A stretch of 64,000 bases of DNA from Sphaerulina vaccinii (taxonomy: Eukaryota; Ascomycota; Dothideomycetes; Mycosphaerellales; Mycosphaerellaceae), in contig JAKUDP010000002.1 in assembly GCA_022570795.1 (NCBI GenBank), positions 1 to 64,000 of the forward strand. Direction: 5' to 3'. Under the pieces are notes generated by a model, which saw only the letters and a program-made list of their open reading frames with translations, ran no database searches and was not told where the DNA came from. The position numbers and the translations under genes are program-made. Below are positions 34,198-44,955 of this stretch, in pieces. Numbering within the stretch: position 1 is the stretch's first letter; the number at the start of each line of letters is the position of its first letter.

Positions 34198-34954
34198 GGT
34201 GTGAGGTGATGATGTGATGAGATTGGCAGATTGGGAGACGCGTCGGAAAAGGTGGGCGTGTCAAGCTTCGCCAAGCCTCTGTCACGCTAGCTCACGTCCA
34301 CTGTAAAGTCCACACGAGTTCGGAGTCCCACTATGTCGACGAATACCACATATCCGAAGAGTGGTTGCACGTGGAGAACCATGGAGGCTGACCAGAGTCA
34401 CGAAGTTGAATCGCGTTTCGAAGACATACAATGGGTGAGCCACCATTTTCCGCCTACAGCTCCAGCACCATGCCACTCGAATCGCAGACGAACCAGTAGA
34501 GTCAATCGAGAGAGCAATTAGAGAAATGGCGCGATAACTCTCCACATGATGAGTGGAGGTGTATTATTGCACAGCACAATATGGGACGAAGTGGAGAACG
34601 GCCAACCGGAACCACGCGGAGAACAACAAGCGCTGGTCATCGACTAACGGATGTGAGCTCTTGCTATTGAACATGTTGCAATTGAAAGGGACCAAAAAGA
34701 CAAACACATTAGATCTAGCTAGCTACTTTTGCTGTGTGTATATCTCAAACTCCGAACACCAATCCGGGTATTCATGTCGTCTATCCTTCGGTCTGGCACA
34801 GCTGGCCAGCGAGATGCTTATTCATCTCTTCATTCATATATCGTCAAGCATGTAGCATTCCGCTTGTTCATCTTCCTGGCATCAATTAGCAACAACATAC
34901 ATATGCAGCCAATTGTCAGACTTACCTCCTAATCCAACAACTTCTTACACCTCC
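34198..34954. other. Gap without a supported gene
   Basis: 757 bp. Short frames only, none with a recognisable product. It includes the promoter of the gene at 33719-34197. Confidence 0.5.
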
Positions 34955-35834
34955 CTAATTTCCTTTTCCTCCGCCGCCTGCGGTAACACGCACAGTAGCA
35001 GTAGCAGTAGCCATAGCCATAACCATAAGCGCATCATAATCACTCTTAGCCATAGTCGTAGTGATAGTCATAAACTTCTGACTGCTAGCCGTAGTAGTAG
35101 CCGGCATCATCGTGATCAGCGTCTTAGGAACGTCAGGGACTGGCACAGTCAAAGCAACGACTGTAAGTGATGCACCCGGAGCCGTAGCGGTAACAGTCTT
35201 TGGGTCAACAAAGATCGGACTGGCTCCGATGGTGATGGCAGAGCCAGGGGCAGGCATGGTCATAGTTTGGAAGATAGCGATCGCAGATGCTGTTGGAGTT
35301 CCAGTCCAGCCTGGTACGCCTGGTGACTTTGGAGCCGTCTCGTCGAAGTCGTCGGCGACAGCTAGGTCGGTCTTCTTCATGCACTTGAGCTTAAGAGAAC
35401 GACCGAAGATCTGACCTTGGGATTGGCACTTTCCGTCGTAGGTGTGCAAGTCGTCCATTCTAATAGAACAGTTAGCATGAGTCGCAAGTACTGTGCTGAG
35501 ATAAGTTAATAATAACGTACGGCACTGCCTTTCCCTTACAATCCTTCTTATCATAAGCATACAGCCTGCACTCTTCATCCTTGCCCAACTTCTTCTTTCT
35601 GTTGTAAGTGATCTTGGCCTTGAAGCTGAGGAAACCTGGATCGCCACCATCGTAATCCTCGCAGTGTCCGTTTTTGACAGTTTCACTTCCACCGAATTTG
35701 GAGCCCTCTTTGCAGTCTGGGGCGGCGAAGCGGGTGACTTCGACGTGGTGGTGTCGGTGGCCATTCTCTGCTGCCATTTCGGCGACTGGGCCGGCGGCTG
35801 CGAGCCCAGTGAGGGCGAGGAGAGTGAACCTCAT
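34955..35834 (-). CDS. Secreted six-cysteine protein, effector-like or wall-associated
   Basis: Two exons (35521-35834, 34955-35459) with a 61-nt intron carrying a GCTAAC branch give 272 residues. A signal peptide (about residues 1-18, MRFTLLALTGLAAAG) precedes a domain with six cysteines (CKEG, HCED, ECRL, DCKG, KCQS, KCMK contexts) and a His cluster (HRHHH). The C-terminal 110 residues have no cysteine and are rich in Thr, Ala, Val, Pro and Met, ending GGGGKGN. No enzyme domain is seen. The layout fits an extracellular protein with a disulphide-bonded head and a flexible tail. Confidence 0.75.
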
Positions 35835-36580
35835 GTTGTGTGAGTATAATAGTTGTGTTGCGTAAACGAAAGTGAGGTGGTGAAAGATCAGAAGATCATT
35901 GCTGATGGAGAGGAGGAGGATATGTATATTGCTGTTTGGGCCTGTGCGCAAAGAACTTTGATTGAGCTGTGTTGTTTTCCTGACAAGTGATGTCGAGGCA
36001 TCATATCTGAGCGTGGTCAGCGGACATATAGTTCGTGATTGGATGGAGTTGAGTTGTAGCATTGGCGTTACCAAAAGTCAAGCACATTTCGAAACTTGTG
36101 GGACCGGAGCACTCCGGCTCGACTTTGAGCTCACATGCGTGTTGCGTCGCGTGCTTGGTCGAGAAGCGCGTTGACTTGTTGACTACTACTGTTGGGACCA
36201 CCTCTTTGGCACGATTGTCCTGACAGATGGCGCAGGTACGGGATCGTGTAAGGGTCTGCACCCACAGTAATCGCGCGATGTTCGGCATGCCTTCTCATAT
36301 CTGGTAATGCAGCGCATATCGAGCGCTTCGTTCATTAGGGATGCTTCTATTCACATATGTTGTGAGTATCCATGTCTCGTCTCGTCATACATGCCAGTGC
36401 CAGGATCGTTGTCGACTCGCTGTTCATGCCGAGTCCAGAGAACTGACAATCCGCAGCTATGCTCGTCAATGCGTAAAGATGCTGGGCGCTAATAGGAACA
36501 GTGTCTTATCCATGTGTTGATCACCTTCATCGTACCCCGATCTTGCCTGCCTCTTATAATACCACTACTAATGCATCTAA
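35835..36580. other. Intergenic, secreted protein to Zn2Cys6 factor
   Basis: 746 bp: promoter of the secreted-protein gene and 3' side of the Zn2Cys6 factor gene. Nothing else is seen. Confidence 0.5.
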
Positions 36581-38551
36581 TCATCGCTTCGGATACCAAG
36601 GATCTGGACTCTGTGGCCTCACAGTACTCGGCGATGCCATAGTGATGTTACCCCAAGCTTGTAGCGGCGGCGAGTTCTGCGAAGACCACGACTGTGCCGA
36701 GTTCGTGCTCTGCGTGAAATTGTTTTGAGTAGTCGAGTCTTGCGGCCAACCAGGCCGTCCAGCGTCCCAAGTGCCCTGAGGTGTCTGTTGCATCGGCGCA
36801 GGACCGGACAAACTCTGCTGTCCAGATGGAGGTGTTTGTGACCAGCTCGATTGTGCTGGAGTCTGTGTATTCGTTCGAGCATTGTTGAGCATAGGTTGTG
36901 TGGGTGCTTGTGCAGACGTGGGTGTAGATTGCACCGGAGTGCTGTTCTGACTTTGAGTTTGCTGTTGGTTTGCGCTCGTCGAAGCCTTCTGCCAACCAGC
37001 AGGTGCCTCATATCGGCAGTCTGTTCTACCTGTCTTTGAACAGGCACCACAATGCGGACGTCCTTCATCACATCGCCTCTTCGCCACTCTGCAATTGGTA
37101 CAGGCAAGCACAGAACGAGGTTTCGATTGCGCTACGAATTGGGTGGCGCTCGGCGGGTTCATTGGCGTTTGATACTCTGCTGGCCAGCGTAGAGGTGGTT
37201 TGTCTGTGGGTACCATCTTCATTGTGGTGAACATGCCACCTTGATTCGACGACTGCTGCTTCGCAGGTGTGCTGTTCACACGGAACTGTTGGAAGTTCTT
37301 GGGATGAGGCGGATTCTTCGGAGCAGCAGCTGGCGTCGATGCTGGCACCAGTACCTTCTTGCCCTTGGGCTGATATGGCAGTGGATATGGAGGACCATCG
37401 GCTGTCTGACGTAGTGCTGGAGGTGGTTCTTGCCATGAAGGCAGTTCGTACGCGACGGCAGCAGTGCCAGGTGTGACACGTACATTGTCGTTCGAAGGAG
37501 GCGGCGCTTTTGCTGTCTCGCTCTGCCTCAACAGATCTGCCAGTGACAGGTTTTGATTTGACTGTCTTGCTGGTGGCGCAGGCCTCGCGAACTCTTCCCG
37601 CTTGCGCTTTAGTGGCCGAGATATGTTCGAGCTCTGGGGACGTTGATGTGCAGTCGGCCGGTCCACCAGTGCCAGTGCTGAACTCGCAGTCTCTGCCTTG
37701 AGCATTGCTGACAGACCACCAGTATCCTCCTCGCCTTGCGGAACGAAAGGTGCAGCTGCATTAGCATTGGGAAGCTTGATCCATGAGCTTGAAGTTCGCT
37801 TGACGCCCCCGGCTGCGCGAGCTGCTGGCTTCCTTGCTGCGACAGTATCGTGGATCGCATTGTGGCGATAGTAGACATCACAACTTTGCCTCGAGGAGCT
37901 AAACTTGACACTGACGCTACCTTTGCAGTCATATGTCGGCTTTCGTGGTCCTCGCTCACCGCCAGTGGGGTCCTTGAGATGCTTGAGGATTCGTGTGTAG
38001 CCATTGGCATGTCGGTCCTTGTTCTGCATGCTGTCCTGGCAGATGAACGAAAATCGAGCGCCTTCCTCGTCTTTGGCTGTCCATGCATTATTGAAGCTGT
38101 ATCTAAACCCATCTAGAGCTTCTATTGCGGCAATAACGCCGCGTGAAGCTGCTCGCTGCACAATCTGCTTCTCCTTTGGATCTGCCACGTTTATAATGGC
38201 GTTACATGGCGCTCGAGGGTGTTTCTGGTCTGGATCCTCCTCAATTTCATATAATCCATTCTTGAACTCGTACGGCAGATCATGGTCACCTCCATCGGCA
38301 TACGGTCCTATGCTAGGCCGCACCAGAGGAATCACCGCAGTCAGGCCCAAAGACAGTTCGATGGCGGTGCATACTGGTAGAGCGCTTTCCGATGCAGCGT
38401 CGAATTCATGCTGCAGTGCTTCCACGAGGGCGTCGATCGAGTCGTATGGTCCGGCGCGAGCTGCGTGTCGTGGTCCCACGAATTGTGCGTGTCCTCCGCC
38501 TCCGTAGTCCGTCGCATCGCCGGCGCGCGACCCGTATGAGACGCGCGACAT
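36581..38551 (-). CDS. Zn2Cys6 transcription factor with C-terminal zinc cluster
   Basis: Nuclear DNA-binding regulator, 656 residues, no intron. The binuclear zinc cluster CTNCRVAKRRC ... CGAC ... C has cysteines at 484, 487, 494, 501, 504 and 512 (spacing 2-6-6-2-7), unusually near the C-terminus. The N-terminal 240 residues form a conserved-looking globular region (SFICQDSMQNKD, YDCKGSVSVKF) with no family I can name. The middle is Pro/Gln/Ser-rich, and the tail after the zinc cluster is Gln/Ser/Thr-rich, like an activation domain. The first true ATG is at 38551; the frame extends three codons further only from GTG. Its target sites are unknown. Confidence 0.88.
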   Translation of the reverse strand: MSRVSYGSRAGDATDYGGGGHAQFVGPRHAARAGPYDSIDALVEALQHEFDAASESALPVCTAIELSLGLTAVIPLVRPSIGPYADGGDHDLPYEFKNGLYEIEEDPDQKHPRAPCNAIINVADPKEKQIVQRAASRGVIAAIEALDGFRYSFNNAWTAKDEEGARFSFICQDSMQNKDRHANGYTRILKHLKDPTGGERGPRKPTYDCKGSVSVKFSSSRQSCDVYYRHNAIHDTVAARKPAARAAGGVKRTSSSWIKLPNANAAAPFVPQGEEDTGGLSAMLKAETASSALALVDRPTAHQRPQSSNISRPLKRKREEFARPAPPARQSNQNLSLADLLRQSETAKAPPPSNDNVRVTPGTAAVAYELPSWQEPPPALRQTADGPPYPLPYQPKGKKVLVPASTPAAAPKNPPHPKNFQQFRVNSTPAKQQSSNQGGMFTTMKMVPTDKPPLRWPAEYQTPMNPPSATQFVAQSKPRSVLACTNCRVAKRRCDEGRPHCGACSKTGRTDCRYEAPAGWQKASTSANQQQTQSQNSTPVQSTPTSAQAPTQPMLNNARTNTQTPAQSSWSQTPPSGQQSLSGPAPMQQTPQGTWDAGRPGWPQDSTTQNNFTQSTNSAQSWSSQNSPPLQAWGNITMASPSTVRPQSPDPWYPKR

Positions 38552-39674
38552 TGCGATCACTTCTTCCTACTTGTCGGTATGCGCTGGTCGCGTAGAGGGT
38601 GGTGCTAATGGACGCGTGGTGTTGATAACGGAGTCTAGATGGGTTTGCGAAAGACCCCCTCATCAGGCGCCAACCCCGATCGGGCGTGGCTGCCTTTTGC
38701 TATCACTCGCATGAGGCGATGTCTCTTTCATAATCTACAGCGTCTTCACGCATCGGAGCTGGATGCATTAGTTGGCTTCTCTCCGAAGCCAGGCTTGCAG
38801 CCAGTTGCAGCCCCAGAGACGAACAGGTTGGCATGGTGTGTAGTGGCCGCTGGAGACCAGCTTCCAACCCCGATGCGCAGCGACGCTGTACACACATATC
38901 ACCATCCAACATGGTATCAACACGAGGGGGCGCGCGAGCGAGCATTCCAGACGCCAACATGACGCTCCGAAAGAGATCATTGCACAAGTCCACGACAGTC
39001 AAGACGGCCACAGCTCACGTTTGCAAATAAGCCCGAATTTGCGAAAAGCGGTAATTCAACGAACTCGGGCTACAACCTGCAAACCTCAACGAGATGTATC
39101 AACAGTACACACACGTATTCGAGACCTATCTAGGACGTTATACAGTCAAGATGGACGTGGGAACACTTCGCACCAGGTCAGATCTAACCCTAAGCTTCGC
39201 CCCTTCTGCTGCCACGCTCTGCCATTCTTACTTGGAGTGGACCATGACCCACGCTTGCTAAATACTGAGGAGTGGCTATCACATACTTTGCCATGGTCAT
39301 TGCAATCAGCCATGCGATTGCCCAGACCTCGGGCCCGCTGAGAACTCGTATGTCGCGCTCGCGAAGAGTGGCGACCTTTCGCCTCATTTACTGACAAGCG
39401 AGCTCGAATTGCTCGATCACGCAGAGTAAGAGACATTCATCACGATGAAGCGAGTATCACCGTGAATAACCATATTCGCTCAAACATTGTTTGTACTTGA
39501 GGTTGATACCGAGGTAGCAACAACACCTGAAGGTATGAAGATGTCATGCTTTTGATTATTGCAAAGGGTATAGTCTATATACTAGTGACTCTGCTCCGCG
39601 CAATGCACCTCGTCCTGACAAGTGCTATCGTCCTGCTCAATTCCATAGTCATTGCCTGATCACAGAGATACCAT
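38552..39674. other. Gap without a supported gene
   Basis: 1.1 kb. Short overlapping frames on both strands; an isolated single telomere-like unit lies near 39186. No product is recognised. Confidence 0.5.
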
Positions 39675-41441
39675 CTAATCCTCATCCCAATTAGCGTTCT
39701 GCTGCGGAGGCTTAGGTCCACCAGCCTGTCTGGCCACAATAATCTGATCCACTGACAGAACTGTCCTAGCAGCCTCCGTAGCAAGCTTGATAGCCCAACT
39801 CTTCGTGACCATAAGATCCAGAATACCCTCATCCTCAGCATCCAGAGTTCCACTACCGCTTGACCCACTAGTATCGAGATCCACACCAATAGCCGGGACT
39901 TCCTCTTCTTCACTATCAGACTTTGGCTTGCAAGATCCATCACGTTGGCTCTGTTGTGCGTGTGCAGTATAGAGACGTGCCAGAACTTCCGTGGCGTCGA
40001 GACCAGCTGACTCGGCTAGTGTGCGTGGAATGACTTCAAAGGCTTCGGCGTATTTCCTGATGGCATATTGTGCTAAACCAGAAGTCTTATCTGCGAGTGT
40101 TGTGATGCGTTCGATGAGTTGCATTTCTGATGCGCCAGCGCCTGGGACCAATCGAGGATCTCTCGTGATAGCCTTGACGACATTGACTCCATCGTCGACA
40201 GCACGCTCCACATCATCGAGGTGGTTCTGTGTTGCGCCACGGAGGACAAGTGTTGCTGTGCGGGTCTGTTCGTTCTCCTGTCGGAAGACTGTTACTCTGT
40301 CGCCACCAATTTCAAGAGTCTCGACGATATCGATGTTGCCCATCTCGTCAGGCATGGGAGCTCCGAGACGTGCCAGAGGTGTGGCGCCGAGGACGCGGCA
40401 TAATCGGCGAAGTTCAAATTTCGATAGGACTTTGATGACCAGGATTCCGAAGCGGTTCAGGGAGTGCATTGCCAGTTCGCCGACTGTGGACCCTGCAACT
40501 ACCACACGGAGGCCAGAGTCGTGTAGCTCTTTGATCGCGTTCTCCATCTGTGACTCTTCGCCTTTTGTGAAGTTGAGCAGCTCTTTGCTGTTCTTCAGCA
40601 GCACCGTACCCTTTGTCTCTGTCTGTGAGATATCGATGGGACAGCTGAAGACACCAACCTTGGCCTTTTGCACCTTCTTGACAGTCCCATCTGGCTCTCG
40701 TCCAAACACCATTCCCTTAACCACTCTGCTCTGCTCCAGTCCACCTCCCATGATCTTCACCACTCGCACGTTGTCCACATTGAAGTTGTATGGGTTATTT
40801 GGTAACACAGCCAACACAGCCTCAGCAACCAGATCTGCCAGGAACTCCTCGTTTCCGCTCTGTTTGGCTGCAATCACAGTCTTCAATGCCTTGGCTAGCT
40901 CTTCCTGATTTCTGATGTCTTCCACTTTATCCACTTCAAGCTGCTCCAAGATCTCCTGTGCTGCCTTTCCTGCTCTCTCGTAGCCTTGTACGATCTCTGA
41001 AGTCTTCAGTCCCATTCGAATCAGCTCTTCCGCCTTCTTGAGCAGCTCTCCAGCGAAGACAATAACCATGTTTGTCGCATCGCCCATTTCTGCTTCCTGC
41101 TGCTGTGATGCCATGACGAGGAGTTTGGCGGCGGGGTGGACGACTTCGAGTTCGCGCAGGATCGTAGCAGCATCGTTGGTCAGAATCATCTTCTGAAGAT
41201 GGTTGATGACAATCTTGTTGCGCCCATATGGTCCGAGGGATGTCTGTACAGTGCTAGCAATTTGCCTACAGGCGTCGATGTTGCGAATGACGGCGCCATC
41301 TTCTGCGTCGTAGCTGGGAAGAGATGTTAGTGCTGCTGCTGCTGGCGGAAGTGTTTATCAGTGCTTCCACAAGGCCACGTACTTCTGGTAACCTGGCTTG
41401 AAAAGCCCAGCATTGGGTGCGCCTGGAATAGCGAGCGACAT
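39675..41441 (-). CDS. CCT8: Chaperonin CCT/TRiC subunit theta
   Basis: One of eight subunits of the cytosolic chaperonin that folds actin and tubulin. Two exons (41383-41441, 39675-41313) with a 69-nt intron give 565 residues, normal for the family. The N-terminus (MSLAIPGAPNAGLFKPGYQ) and the following YDAEDGAV block are characteristic of theta. The nucleotide-binding motifs TSLGPYGRNK and NDAATI are intact, as is the GDATN loop, and the apical and C-terminal equatorial domains follow without gaps. The CGG-N6-CCG site lies 123 bp upstream. Confidence 0.95.
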
Positions 41442-41563
41442 GTTTCTCTACTTTGCGCAACGTATGTTGTTGTGATGGAAGTTGAAGTGAGGTGTCTGGT
41501 CGCCAAACTATTTTGGAGAAGCTCCAGGAACGCGCTTGCCTCACGTCAAATTCAGGCAGGCCG

Positions 41564-41575
41564 CGGATCTAACCG
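41564..41575 (-). promoter_or_regulatory. CGG-N6-CCG site upstream of CCT8
   Basis: Read on the gene strand: CGGTTAGATCCG, identical to the TFA1 site, 123 bp upstream of the CCT8 ATG. Confidence 0.5.
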
Positions 41576-41883
41576 CTGATACAGCATTTCTACATTGTAG
41601 TATTGTACACGACGCTTAGAGGGACTGGAAACGTATGGAGCACATGTTAACGTTTCTCAGCTTCATTGTGGAAAGAGCTGTTTTCAAATTACACATATCT
41701 GTTGATCTGCATCGCTGAGAACACCCTCGCCATGCCGCCTTTTCTTTTCTCAAACATATGAACTTCAGAACCAATATGCAGCTGACTCTCCAGCACTTGG
41801 GATCAGCATTCTGAACACCACCAAAAGAACTCCGCCGGCTTTCTCCAAACGCTTGAACGCTACCAAATGAAACTCAAGTCCTC

Positions 41884-43617
41884 CTACGACGAAGCCGAAG
41901 CATAAGTCTCTGGCAATTTCTCAGAAGACCACTTCCCCTCTCCTTCTTGAGGATTCTCGTTGATGTACAGGAGACTCTTCCTCCCACAGAAACCACCTGG
42001 CAGAGCTGTACGATGCACTTCCTTGTACTCGCCCTTCAGACTCTTGTGGTGCTTGTTCATGCCATTACGAATGGCTTCCAGGCTCTCGGGGCTCCATGTC
42101 CAGACCTTATCTATGACTTCGTCACCTGGGTTCTGCAAACGTCGCGGATTAAATGACGGACGTCGGGCGATCCAGTCGGCGATGCTGTGGATGGGTGTGT
42201 ACAGCCGCTCAAATCTCTTCACGAAGCCGAGCCAGGGCAGAACTGAGCTGTCATATGCCACTCTAATGTATGGATTCATATAGATACCAGTCTCGTTGAC
42301 TGGAAGTGACGCAGGATCCATGGCAGAGAGGTCTGCATGGATGAGGCAACATTCGGACGCATCCCAGTAGGTATCGTGGACTGCGCGGAATCGTAAAGAA
42401 GAGTTGGAGTAGGAGAGCTGCGAGGATTTAAGGACATCGCGATCCGAGTCGCGAGGGTCCGTGTGATAGCTCAAATGCGCAGCTTGAGCTTTGGGTAGGC
42501 CCGTAGGTAGAGCTGCCGCTGCCGTACTGTTGGTGCTGTCAAAGGCCAGCTGGAACCACTTCGCCTCGAAAGCAACCATGCCTCCCCAACAGCTCTTCAC
42601 TCTGACTGCGTCCTTTTGCGCCAATACATCTTGCCTGCTCTCGGCCTTTCCAGCTCCAGTAAACCACGGGTAGAATGGTACGCCCATATCATAACCTTCA
42701 AGATCTCTGGTCGCGAAGGTGTCGTAGAACTTGAAGGGCACGATGAAGTCTGTCGCGCAAGCTGCGCGGTATTGCGTTCTCCCGGTCATCTCGTCAACAT
42801 TCGTAGAGAGCAGCAGATTCGCAGCATCGATAGGATCGAAGACTATGTCGTTGAGATACAGTAGCTTGTCGAAGCGGGTGCTGTGAGCTGTTGAGGTCTC
42901 ATCATACAGTGGTCGTAGTGCACGATTACGAACGTCCGCCAGAAACTCAATCCTCTTAAGTCGTTGCGTTCCATCGGGCGTCGATACATGGTGCAACTTG
43001 CTGAGATCCAGCTGCTCCGTAACAATGGCCTTCGCACTTGTAACATTCTGGGCGAAAGAATCGAGGACGGCCTGCGCCAATGGATCCGGATCGTTTTCAT
43101 AGATGCTCAAGAATACGTTCTGAGGTCCCAGGATATCGATAAGGTGTAGTACTGATTGTCCCCATTGTCCTGACACGATCTCGCCTTCCTTGTCATACAA
43201 GCTCGCAGCAATGAAGACCTTCTCGTTGTATATGTTCGCTGTTTCTCCATGTTCCAGCACGCGATGCCGCAGCTCATCATATCGCAACGGAGGATTCGAG
43301 TAGCCTGGGAAGAACACACCGGCGATGAGCAGCAGTCCGCAGATCACGTACGGAACCAGAGCTGCGAGCTGAACCAGTCTCCATAATGGTGATCGTCGTC
43401 TTCTAGGTGCGTGGAACAGCGAGCCCGATCCTCCTCGCCTGTGTCCTCTTCTTCTGAACCACTTTGGTCTCCGCCGTCTCGCAAAGGATATGAGCGAACT
43501 GTCACTCTGATAGTCGTCTAGTTCATACTCTCCATCCGACTCTGTATGTTCCTGACTGCTGCTGGACGAGACGCGATATAACAGACCCTCCTCCACGCCT
43601 GCCTTTGCTGCTGCCAT
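41884..43617 (-). CDS. GT69 (Cap59-like) glycosyltransferase
   Basis: Type II Golgi or ER membrane glycosyltransferase of the cryptococcal CAP59/CMT1 alpha-1,3-mannosyltransferase family. 577 residues, no intron. About 80 residues of Ser/Arg-rich cytosolic tail precede one membrane segment (residues about 80-103). The luminal domain opens with VFIAASLYDKEGE and NVFLSIYENDPDP, and continues with KLLYLNDIVFDP (the likely metal-binding acidic motif) and SCWGGMVAFEAKWF. The first ATG is at 43617; the frame extends upstream to a TTG only. In filamentous fungi such proteins act in cell-wall or extracellular glycan synthesis; the acceptor is unknown. Confidence 0.9.
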   Translation of the reverse strand: MAAAKAGVEEGLLYRVSSSSSQEHTESDGEYELDDYQSDSSLISFARRRRPKWFRRRGHRRGGSGSLFHAPRRRRSPLWRLVQLAALVPYVICGLLLIAGVFFPGYSNPPLRYDELRHRVLEHGETANIYNEKVFIAASLYDKEGEIVSGQWGQSVLHLIDILGPQNVFLSIYENDPDPLAQAVLDSFAQNVTSAKAIVTEQLDLSKLHHVSTPDGTQRLKRIEFLADVRNRALRPLYDETSTAHSTRFDKLLYLNDIVFDPIDAANLLLSTNVDEMTGRTQYRAACATDFIVPFKFYDTFATRDLEGYDMGVPFYPWFTGAGKAESRQDVLAQKDAVRVKSCWGGMVAFEAKWFQLAFDSTNSTAAAALPTGLPKAQAAHLSYHTDPRDSDRDVLKSSQLSYSNSSLRFRAVHDTYWDASECCLIHADLSAMDPASLPVNETGIYMNPYIRVAYDSSVLPWLGFVKRFERLYTPIHSIADWIARRPSFNPRRLQNPGDEVIDKVWTWSPESLEAIRNGMNKHHKSLKGEYKEVHRTALPGGFCGRKSLLYINENPQEGEGKWSSEKLPETYASASS

Positions 43618-44955
43618 GATGGCAGTGCGCGCAAAGGATCTCCCGAGTCGCCAGGGTAGCCCGTCGTCGCGTCCAGATTGCAATTGGATGTATTATTATG
43701 CTGTATAGTGTCGAGGTTCTAGACCCACGTGTAAGATCTGTGCCGTAAATGTAGAGTGGAAACCGTTGTTTGTCGCATAATAGGGTCGGTGTTCGCAACC
43801 TAAAGGAGTGACGAAGAAGAGTACATGTAGTCGTGGAAAGGAGTGCCGTAGGTCACGCCGAGGAAGATCTGTAACACTTGCTGTGCTTGGAATTGTCGCA
43901 CGCAGCTGCCTTGACCTGGCAGGATCGAATCGAAGGATGAAGTGGTGTAACCAAAGAATGCGTGCGACAGCTGCGGCGCCCTCTTTGAATCTCTTGGGAT
44001 GCACAAGCCGCGCTCCTGAAAGGGTCGTCTTCTAGCCCTGCTCGCTTCGCCTTAGCCCGACACTACCTCACGCATCGACCCAATAAACACCTATAGCGAA
44101 ACGCCAGCGACTCCACCTCCGCGTGGGCAGTATAATTAAGCCTTGTCAGTTCAAAGATGGAGCTGGAGAACCCAACAATCGATCTTTCACATTTCTGGTA
44201 GTCAGCAATGCGAGTACGAATACTGGTATACACATACTGTAGAATTTCGGCCATATATCAGCCACGATAGGCGCACAGACAAGCAAGGGCGACGGCGATC
44301 AACGGCAAAATCAAAAAGAAAGCTTGCGTCGGATAAGGATACGAGTACGCCGTACTTTGAACGGCCTCATCGAAGGAGTGCCGAAATTCAGTCTCCAGTA
44401 TAAGGATCAATCCATCGCATCAGGCATAGATCACTGCGCAGAATCATAAGAATCAGCCTCGTCGTCAAGTCACGGAGGATGCGCCGCCCTTGCAGCTGAG
44501 TGAGAAAGTTCAGCTGTTCATGCAAGCAGTACGTATGCTTCCTTCGGCATAATTGTGTTCATGCAGTATCAGCCTATTTTCGTCGAGTCGCGGCAGTTTC
44601 ACGAACGCGTACAGTACTGTCAGCAACTGTCTTTTGCCATGTATTGAACTGCAGTACTTCTCATCAGAAGAGACGCTCTCATAGCAGCTGTAGGACATCG
44701 CAAAAGAATCTAGATCTAGACCAGAACACGATGGGAGAACTGTAGCGTCGAACTCTATGCAGTAGAGCTGTTGCACCTGCATGAAATCGGCCCTTGTGGT
44801 AAGCGAAACGCAGTGCGTTGTATTTCTGATGAATGGAATTCTGCTGCCTATAAGATGGTGAACTTTTGTGTGAAAAGAAGGGTCGCTGTGCTGTCGGCCA
44901 AGAGGTTAACATGCACCAAGCCATACATGCCCAGCCTTCAAGTCGGTTGCATCGG
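43618..44955. other. Gap without a supported gene
   Basis: 1.3 kb containing the GT69 promoter and the 3' side of the NFKBIL1-like gene. Short frames only; nothing recognisable. Confidence 0.5.

Noticed and set aside
39184..39192. Single telomere-like TAACCCTAA unit inside the window
   Set aside because: One unit only, with no tandem array; chance match.
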